A stretch of 12,176 nt of DNA from an uncultured Sulfitobacter sp. GTDB lineage: Bacteria; Pseudomonadota; Alphaproteobacteria; Rhodobacterales; Rhodobacteraceae. The stretch is taken from contig CALAIJ010000019.1 in assembly GCA_937923365.1 (NCBI GenBank), positions 1-12,176 on the forward strand, read 5' to 3'. The position numbers were made by a program, and so were the translations under genes. Numbering within the stretch: position 1 is the stretch's first letter; each line of letters opens with the position of its first letter. Below are positions 7,373 to 12,176 of the stretch, in pieces. The notes below the pieces were generated by a model. The model was not told where the DNA came from. It saw only the letters and a program-made list of their open reading frames with translations, and did not search any database.

Positions 7373-9203
7373 ATTCTGCGCCCGCGCCTTGGACGCGGTA
7401 GCTTTGGGATTGCAGGTGGGACACGACACTGTCGCGAAATGCCCGCATGTCGGGGGCCTGCACGGCGCCGCGCGCGCGGATCACCAGCTTGTTCACACGC
7501 GGCTGCAAACGTCCGCTGTCTGGCAGGTCAAGCTGCGGATGGGCGAGGGGCTGTGCTTCGGGCTGGGCATAAACCTGGTGGTCGATCATATCGAAAAAGC
7601 TGCGCAACTGCGGTGCGTAGACCCGCAGGTCACCGGGAAGGACCCGCCCGACGGCCAGATAGAGGGCGGCCCGAAGGCGCATGTCCGCATCCGTCCGTGA
7701 CGGCGCGCCGCGGGCCTCGTGCGCGCGCCGCTCTGCGTCCAGTACGCTGCGCGGGCGACGCAATATCCGGGCAGGCTGGTGCGCGTTTGGCATCTCGGCC
7801 CGGGCGCGTTCGAACAGCGCTGTGATATGTGCGCCCCAAGCGATTTCCGGCGCGCGGCCAATGCGCTGGGCGATCACCTTGCCATCCGGCAGCGTCGGTA
7901 CCTGAGGCATATCCGGCAGGGTGAAATCAGGCAGCTCGGGCACGGTCAACGCATCGATTTCGTCCAGCAAATCGGCCGCTTCTGTATGGGTGTCGAACGC
8001 GACCCCCAGATACCACATGCCGCGCAGGGTGGTTGCCAGATCCTCCTCGCCCTCATCTGTGTCATCGGGGCCGGGCGTGTTATAGGTAAGTTGAATGCGG
8101 CTGATGACCCGTGGCAGCAGTGCCATCAGGTCCGTGGCAAGCGTGATCAACTGGCCGAGGATCGAGGCGTTGAAGGCGTCCTGTATCCGGTCCTTCACGG
8201 TGTCGATATAGTCGTCCAGCGCGGACTTCATGCTGTCATAGAGCGTCGTCATTTCAGTGGTGATGGTGTCCATGAGCCCCTTCAGGCCGTCCATCAGAAT
8301 GTCTGGAATGGTCAGGATCATGTCGTAGACATGGGTCAGAATGCCGACAATGCCGCCGCCCGCAAGGAACGGGGTCAGCAGCGCCTCGGCAATGCCGCCG
8401 ACCGCGTCTGACAAAGTGTCCTTCAGGGTCATTGTCAGATCCCAAAAGGCGCGAAACTGGGTCATCAGGTAGGGCACCAACGGCAAGACACGCACCGCGA
8501 GGATGGCCACAAACCCAAGCAAATGCGCGAAAAAGCCGGCGGAGCGGTCAAGGAAATCCAGTAAGCTGCGCAGCAGCGGATTGTTGACCTCGTCGCGCGG
8601 TCTGCTGATCTGATCCCAAAGGGTCAGGCCCGCATCCAGCATCGCGGCCAGATCATGCATCAGATCGACAACAAGTGCTGTTGTCCGGTCTCCGCCGATG
8701 CCCAGTCCCAGCGACCAGAGCAGACCAACAGGGATCGCAATGGCGCCAATGACCGGCAGGACAAACAGGTTGGAGACCCAGTTTGCGATGCCGCTGAAGA
8801 ACAGGATGATCCACTGCGTCCATTCGCGGTCTTTGATCACGTCAGAGAGTTCGGTCATCCAGTAACCGACCAGCGCGGCCCCGCCGGGCGACAGCACATA
8901 GCCGACCACGACACCTGCCATACCGGTAAGAGGCCCCATCAGGGACATGCCTGTCGGGGCCGTGCGGGCAGAGGCGCGCACCCGTTCAAAACGGTCCCGT
9001 AATGCACCGATGTTTCGAATGGCAATAAAGAGGTTCAGATGTTTGACAGGCACGGATGTGCCGAACCAATGGACCAGAAACGCCGCACGTGCACGTCTGA
9101 GCAACTGCTCTTCCAGCCGCACGAGACGGTCCCACGGGGCCAACCCCTTGCTGACCTTGGTCAGCGTCGTGGTCAGTTCAGGAATGAGTGCAATAGGTTC
9201 CAT
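7371..9203 (-). CDS. Large hydrophobic protein 1 of the tape-measure-position trio
   Basis: This 610-residue protein (from the ATG at 9203) belongs to no family I recognise. An amphipathic basic N-terminus (1-80) is followed by several segments hydrophobic enough to span a membrane: 88-116, 131-170 (with WIILFFSGIA and LPVIGAIAIPVGLLW), 222-248 and about 266-300. A helical acidic stretch (300-370), a Pro-rich linker at 421-441 (VPELPDFTLPDMPQVPTLP) and a basic soluble C-terminal part (445-610) complete it. QFRAFWD at 249-255 resembles QFRTLWD in the next protein. An in-frame ATG at 9257 would add 18 residues and overlap the DUF6760 segment by 32 bases. I prefer 9203, but both starts have only a weak GGGA, unlike the other genes, so initiation may depend on ribosomes ending at 9226. 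Tape measure role inferred from position directly after the frameshift pair. Confidence 0.82.
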   Translation of the reverse strand: MEPIALIPELTTTLTKVSKGLAPWDRLVRLEEQLLRRARAAFLVHWFGTSVPVKHLNLFIAIRNIGALRDRFERVRASARTAPTGMSLMGPLTGMAGVVVGYVLSPGGAALVGYWMTELSDVIKDREWTQWIILFFSGIANWVSNLFVLPVIGAIAIPVGLLWSLGLGIGGDRTTALVVDLMHDLAAMLDAGLTLWDQISRPRDEVNNPLLRSLLDFLDRSAGFFAHLLGFVAILAVRVLPLVPYLMTQFRAFWDLTMTLKDTLSDAVGGIAEALLTPFLAGGGIVGILTHVYDMILTIPDILMDGLKGLMDTITTEMTTLYDSMKSALDDYIDTVKDRIQDAFNASILGQLITLATDLMALLPRVISRIQLTYNTPGPDDTDEGEEDLATTLRGMWYLGVAFDTHTEAADLLDEIDALTVPELPDFTLPDMPQVPTLPDGKVIAQRIGRAPEIAWGAHITALFERARAEMPNAHQPARILRRPRSVLDAERRAHEARGAPSRTDADMRLRAALYLAVGRVLPGDLRVYAPQLRSFFDMIDHQVYAQPEAQPLAHPQLDLPDSGRLQPRVNKLVIRARGAVQAPDMRAFRDSVVSHLQSQSYRVQGAGAE

Positions 9204-9225
9204 CAGGGTCCCGTGGGTTAAGTCG

Positions 9226-9459
9226 TCAGCCCGAACGGGCCGACTTGATCTGGGCATTTTCCCGCTCGATCTGTTCCGACAGCAGTTTCACGAAGGCTCT
9301 GCGTTCGGAGGAGGCGAGGTCGATAATCTCGGACCATGGCCAGTGCAGATGATAAGCGAGGAAAAAGATCTCCTGCCTGAGCGCTTCGCTGCTCAGGCCA
9401 GAGACAAAAAATTCGTCATGTCCAAATTCGATTTCATCTCTGCGCCGCAGCTGTAGCAT
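9226..9459 (-). CDS. DUF6760 (Afp6-like) segment, probably made by -1 frameshift
   Basis: The open frame codes for 77 residues if an ATG at 9459 is used. The conserved DUF6760 part is clear: EALRQEIFFLAYHLHWPWSE followed by IIDLASSERRAFVKLL, matching the family pattern of E-E-x-x-x-x-AYHFHW-x-x-x-E-hydrophobic-x-x-L-x-x-x-ERR-x-W/F-V. In eCIS clusters this short protein lies near the tube and baseplate genes; its role is not known to me. The first 18 codons overlap the chaperone gene, encode a charged stretch unlike the family (MLQLRRRDEIEFGHDEFF), and have only a weak GGGA upstream. The family part begins exactly where the slippery site ends. I therefore infer that the segment is made mainly as a C-terminal extension of the chaperone, 59 residues from the GTC codon at 9405. 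Independent initiation at 9459 remains possible. Confidence 0.8.
   Translation of the reverse strand: MLQLRRRDEIEFGHDEFFVSGLSSEALRQEIFFLAYHLHWPWSEIIDLASSERRAFVKLLSEQIERENAQIKSARSG
9375..9411 (-). promoter_or_regulatory. -1 programmed ribosomal frameshift signal (slippery heptamer plus hairpin)
   Basis: On the minus strand the heptamer T_TTT_TTG occupies 9411-9405, in the right phase for the chaperone frame (AAT TTT TTG). A 6-base spacer (TCTCTG, 9404-9399) follows. Then come two perfect 8-base arms, GCCTGAGC (9398-9391) and GCTCAGGC (9382-9375), around AGCGAAGC, which can itself fold as a GCGAAGC mini-hairpin. The zero-frame TGA (9395-9393) lies within the 5' arm. A -1 slip re-reads from 9405 in the DUF6760 frame and gives a fusion of 260 + 59 = 319 residues ending at 9226. 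Slippery site, spacing and stem all match known bacterial and phage -1 signals. Frameshifting itself is inferred. Confidence 0.82.
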
Positions 9460-10184
9460 TCGCGGTCCCGCATCAGATCAACCCCGGGGGCGGCCTTGTT
9501 GAGGGCCTGATCAATCAAACGCCGGTCCGTCAGGGTGAGGTCCGACAGCAGACGTGCGCCCAATGCCTCCACGCGGTGCGGGGACATGTCGCCAACTTTC
9601 TTGAGGCAACGCGATAGCAGGGCGTTCTTGCCCAAGGACGGATTTTTGCGCGTCATCGGGGCCACGGCGGTTTCGTCAACGCCGCGCGGCAGGGTCAGCA
9701 CGATGGTTGTGTGGCACGCACCGTCCTTGTCCCAATACCCGTCCTCAAGCTCGACAGTGATGTCGGCCAGTTCTTCGTCAGGGCCGAGTGCGGTGACCGG
9801 AAGCTCGTCGAGGTTCTCCATCACGTCGTGCTTTTCACCGCAACTGGCGCAGGTGTAGCTGGCGGGCAATTCAGGGCCAAAGGTAAAGCTGCGCAGCTTG
9901 ATCAACACAAAGTTGCGGTCGGCAGAATACCAGTTGGCCACATCCTGTTTGGTCAGCTTGGCCTCGCCCTCGAACTGGGTGATGCAGGAATGCAAAAGCT
10001 CGGTGACGAGCTTGCCACCATTGTGCTGGTTGGACCGATCAGCGAGGATCGCCTCCTCCCTACCGGTCATTTTGCGCAACGCACCGGTGCGCCGTGTGGC
10101 GGCATCGTCGGTCGCATAGCCGATGGGCAGCGTGAATTCCATTTCGCGCGCCTGTGGTTTGATGTCGGGTGTTGCGATGTTCAT
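9393..10184 (-). CDS. T4-baseplate-chaperone-like assembly protein with two CxxC pairs
   Basis: This 263-residue protein matches the CIS-associated relatives of T4 baseplate hub assembly chaperones. Marks are EFTLPIGYATDD (16-27), KMTGREEAILADR (38-50), NGGKLVTELLHSCI (55-68) and SADRNFVLIKLRSFTFG (87-103), all usual in these proteins. CxxC pairs at 112/115 (YTCASCGEKH) and 243/246 (RECYSCGAEM) could bind one zinc ion between them. A helical region (200-230) lies between the two pairs. By synteny with P2 gene E and lambda G it sits after the tube gene and before the tape-measure-position genes, so a tube assembly chaperone role is likely. AGGAG lies 8 bases before the ATG. The last codons hold a slippery site, so a fraction of the product should be extended by the DUF6760 segment. 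The second CxxC lies just 13 residues before the slip. Confidence 0.83.
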   Translation of the reverse strand: MNIATPDIKPQAREMEFTLPIGYATDDAATRRTGALRKMTGREEAILADRSNQHNGGKLVTELLHSCITQFEGEAKLTKQDVANWYSADRNFVLIKLRSFTFGPELPASYTCASCGEKHDVMENLDELPVTALGPDEELADITVELEDGYWDKDGACHTTIVLTLPRGVDETAVAPMTRKNPSLGKNALLSRCLKKVGDMSPHRVEALGARLLSDLTLTDRRLIDQALNKAAPGVDLMRDRECYSCGAEMKSNLDMTNFLSLA

Positions 10185-10210
10185 GAGGTGGTCTCCTTTG
10201 AGGGCAGGGG

Positions 10211-10690
10211 TCAGGCAGCGGCGATGCGCTCCAGCCCTTCGTGTTCGATTTCAAGTGTTTGGGTGAAGAAGCTGTCTGATCCCGCCTCAAGGTCGCTGAA
10301 CTTGGAGGACTTGATCCACGCCTGCATCACCAGAAAGGTCAGCACCGGTTCGCCGTAGTCCAGTTTCACGATCTGAAAGCTGCGCCGGACACGCGACCCC
10401 CGCGAGAAGTTCTCGGAGAGGTGGAAGGTCTCGCGCCACCAATCCAGAAACCGCTGGTCTTCGGGGCTGTTGTCCATCCGCCGCTCGATTGTCAGCATTT
10501 CGTATTTGACCTTGGTGGAGGATATCTTGCGGACCAGCAGTCCCCCTCCGTCGGGTTGCTCGATCGTGTCGTAGCTGCCTTCACTCAGCCCGCTGATGCG
10601 GGTGATGCCGGGGCTTTCCAATCCATCCAGCAAAAGCCGATATTCGGTCGCTTTCATGCCGTCGTAGTTGCCGTCTGATGCCAGTGCCAT
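10211..10690 (-). CDS. Contractile tail inner tube protein, gp19/Afp1-like
   Basis: This 159-residue protein is of usual length for the T4 gp19-like tail tube family, whose hexamers stack to form the inner tube pushed through the target envelope. Visible family features are the N-terminal strand EYRLLLDGLESPGITRISGL (16-35), where the family normally has a short ligand-domain start ending in a SGL motif; VRKISSTKVKYEMLTIERRM (53-72), where the family has VRKxPGxxxYxxxTLKRG; and the closing strands LTFLVMQAWIKSSKFSDLEA (118-137) and QTLEIEHEGLERI (144-156). AAGGAG lies 6 bases before the ATG. The gene starts 24 bases after the sheath stop, the usual sheath-tube pair. Only one tube gene is seen in the window; eCIS often have two or three paralogues, which might lie outside it. 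Confidence 0.92.
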   Translation of the reverse strand: MALASDGNYDGMKATEYRLLLDGLESPGITRISGLSEGSYDTIEQPDGGGLLVRKISSTKVKYEMLTIERRMDNSPEDQRFLDWWRETFHLSENFSRGSRVRRSFQIVKLDYGEPVLTFLVMQAWIKSSKFSDLEAGSDSFFTQTLEIEHEGLERIAAA

Positions 10691-10714
10691 GGCCGTCTCC
10701 TTGTTGTGGATAGG

Positions 10715-12176
10715 TTAGCTGTCCGAAGCGACGCCGCCCGCTGGCGTCTGGCCAACTTTGACGACGATCGTTTCGGCAGGGACCGAGGGGTAAAAATAGA
10801 TTTCGACGTTCAGAAACCCGAGTTGCACCTGATCGGGCGGGTTGTTGCTTTCGTCCACGATCACCTGAAACGTCTGGCCGGGGCCGCCTGTGCCAAAGGC
10901 CCCCTGACGCCATAGCTGCATCAGGAAAGGCGAGATGCTGTCGTATTTTACGAGGTTCCAAAGCTGGTCGCGGTTGGGTTCCTGGCGGACCCAGCCCAGG
11001 CCGTCGCGCAAACTGCTTTTCACGTAGTTGAACAACAGGCGCACGTTCACAAACAGCCAGCGGCTGTCACTGGACAGCGTGCGCGAGGCGTCGATCACAA
11101 TGCCCTTGCGCGGAATGGCGCGGATGCCGTTGATAGCACCTTCCTTGACCAGTTGGGTGTGACGCGCCTCCGATACTGCCGTAGAGACATCAAGCGCGCC
11201 GCGAATGTTCGCGCCGTCCCCTGCCGGGGCTTTCCATATCCCGCGGGTGCGTTCGATCCGGGCGTAGACGCCCATGACATGCCCAGTGGGTGGCACCAGC
11301 TTGACCGGATTTTCACCCACGCCAATGGGATCAGCGACCAGCAGCCAAGGCCCGTAAAGCGCGCCATACCGCTTGGCCCCCATCAGGGCCTGCCCGTAGG
11401 GAATGGCCGTGCCTGCATCTATCGCAGCTTCGGGAATGGCGCCCACATACATGCAGTCATCACGCGTCTCGCAATAGGTGATCCCGGCCGAGGCGATGGC
11501 GGGGTCTGTGCGCTCGCAGGTCACCAGCTGCACGTTGTAGGGGTCAAAAGCGTAGAACCCCGTGCCTGCCGCCTGATCGCCGATGAAGTCCGCTGATGTC
11601 GGGACGGCATCAACGCCGCCGGTGTCGAATTGCACGGGCTCTGCAAGTGTCGTGGGCCGGTTCTCGCCAATGGCGGTGGCGCTGTTTTCATTGACCGCGC
11701 GCACAAAGCCCGAGCCTTGGAGCGGATCATTGACCCGTGCGACGACGTAATTGGCCACGTCTGCCTCCATAGACAGGCCAAAGTGGCTTTCTACCGGATC
11801 GTCATCAGGGCTGCCGTCATGGATATGCAGGTCGAATTCCAGCGTGGCCAACCGTGTGTCGGTTTGGGTATAGGCGCCCGGCGCCGCCAGAACCGGGGCC
11901 CATGTGACAGCCCCTGTCAGCGTGTTGACGGAGATGAGCTTGGTCTGTTCGGTGGTGACGCCGTCGCTGATTTCAACGGCGTCGCCAGATTTCAACCCGT
12001 CGACACTGTGCAACACGGTGCCGCCGGCTGCGAGAGCTGCGGTAGTGCCTGTGGCTGCGGTGACAGCATTGAACCCGAAGGTCGCGTTGATCGCCACGGA
12101 CAGCGACGTAAATCCGCCCGACAGCGTGGCGATATTGCCCGTAGAGGTCAGGATGATTTCATCCGCGCCGCTGAGT
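10715..12176 (-). CDS. Contractile tail sheath protein, N-terminus beyond the window
   Basis: The frame is open to the right edge: 486 residues are visible, and the usual MPxYxxPGVYVEE-type N-terminus is missing. A GTG at 12097 is not the true start, since sheath-like sequence continues upstream (GADEIILTSTGNIATLSGGF). The N-terminal visible half is a Gly/Ala/Thr/Val-rich beta domain of the kind inserted in longer sheaths, with SHFGLSMEADVANYVVARVN after it. The conserved core follows: CETRDDCMYVGAIPEAAI, YGALYGPWLLVADPIG, VMGVYARIERTRGIWKAPAG, IPRKGIVIDASRTLSSDSRW and LFVNVRLLFNYVKSSL. The C-terminal handshake region has WNLVKYDSISPFLMQLWRQGAF, VIVDESNNPP and a final LNVEIYFYPSVPAETIVVKV. 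Sheath subunits surround the tube and contract to drive it. The gene heads the visible operon, just upstream of the tube gene. Confidence 0.95.
   Translation of the reverse strand, partial: LSGADEIILTSTGNIATLSGGFTSLSVAINATFGFNAVTAATGTTAALAAGGTVLHSVDGLKSGDAVEISDGVTTEQTKLISVNTLTGAVTWAPVLAAPGAYTQTDTRLATLEFDLHIHDGSPDDDPVESHFGLSMEADVANYVVARVNDPLQGSGFVRAVNENSATAIGENRPTTLAEPVQFDTGGVDAVPTSADFIGDQAAGTGFYAFDPYNVQLVTCERTDPAIASAGITYCETRDDCMYVGAIPEAAIDAGTAIPYGQALMGAKRYGALYGPWLLVADPIGVGENPVKLVPPTGHVMGVYARIERTRGIWKAPAGDGANIRGALDVSTAVSEARHTQLVKEGAINGIRAIPRKGIVIDASRTLSSDSRWLFVNVRLLFNYVKSSLRDGLGWVRQEPNRDQLWNLVKYDSISPFLMQLWRQGAFGTGGPGQTFQVIVDESNNPPDQVQLGFLNVEIYFYPSVPAETIVVKVGQTPAGGVASDS

Noticed and set aside
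3333..9203. Trio proteins as ordinary membrane transporters or inserted foreign genes
   Set aside because: No transporter motif or signal peptide; starts are coupled to neighbours in the same operon and the composition changes gradually to soluble C-terminal parts. A secreted pore-forming cargo stays possible but is not supported by any recognised toxin domain.
9375..9398. Hairpin as a transcription terminator
   Set aside because: The nearest T run begins 8 bases after the stem, the hairpin lies inside overlapping coding sequence in mid-operon, and a frameshift role fits the slippery site and spacing.
10715..12097. GTG at 12097 as the start of the sheath gene
   Set aside because: The frame continues open to the window edge with sheath-like sequence, and the visible protein lacks the family's N-terminus; the gene is partial.

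Overview
The window holds one tightly packed, leftward-transcribed (minus strand) cluster of contractile-tail genes. It is open at both ends and has no gap longer than about 25 bases. The DNA is GC-rich (roughly 60% by eye). Together with the style of the proteins this suggests an alphaproteobacterium, perhaps a Rhodobacterales (roseobacter-type) species; that placement is an impression, because no taxonomic marker is present. No capsid, portal, terminase, integrase or lysis gene is visible. The mix of a gp19-type tube, a CIS_tube-type hub protein and a DUF6760 segment is typical of extracellular contractile injection systems (eCIS) and related phage-tail-like particles. A tailocin or prophage cannot be excluded without the flanks.

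Order in the direction of transcription (right to left): contractile sheath (N-terminus beyond the window), tail tube, a 263-residue baseplate/tail assembly chaperone with two CxxC pairs, a short overlapping DUF6760 segment in the -1 frame, three large consecutive proteins of 610, 693 and 642 residues (hydrophobic core, soluble C-terminal part), a CIS_tube (Afp7 N-domain-like) hub protein, a small LysM/gpX-like protein, a gpD-like hub protein, a gpV/gp5-like spike, and the beginning of a proline-rich protein that runs off the left edge. All genes except the first of the large trio and the DUF6760 segment have good Shine-Dalgarno sequences. Several overlap in stop/start fashion (TGATG, ATGA), so they are probably one operon with translational coupling. 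No promoter or terminator is visible.

Two points stand out. First, the chaperone/DUF6760 junction carries a textbook -1 programmed frameshift signal: slippery T_TTT_TTG at 9411-9405, a 6-nt spacer, and a perfect 8-bp GC-rich hairpin (9398-9375) that covers the zero-frame stop codon. A shift would give a 319-residue chaperone-DUF6760 fusion, analogous to P2 E/E+E' and lambda G/GT. Second, three different proteins of similar length occupy the slot just after the frameshift pair, where phages put a single tape measure gene. This raises the possibility of a hetero-oligomeric tape measure, or of three membrane-active inner-tube proteins.

Proposed working together: sheath and tube form the contractile cylinder; the chaperone (short and frameshifted forms) loads and spaces tube assembly around the trio; CIS_tube, LysM, gpD and gpV proteins build the hub and spike; the proline-rich protein probably belongs to the spike or baseplate region. 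Expected parts not in the window are gp25/gpW, PAAR tip, baseplate J/I wedge proteins, fibres, AAA+ ATPase and tail terminator.
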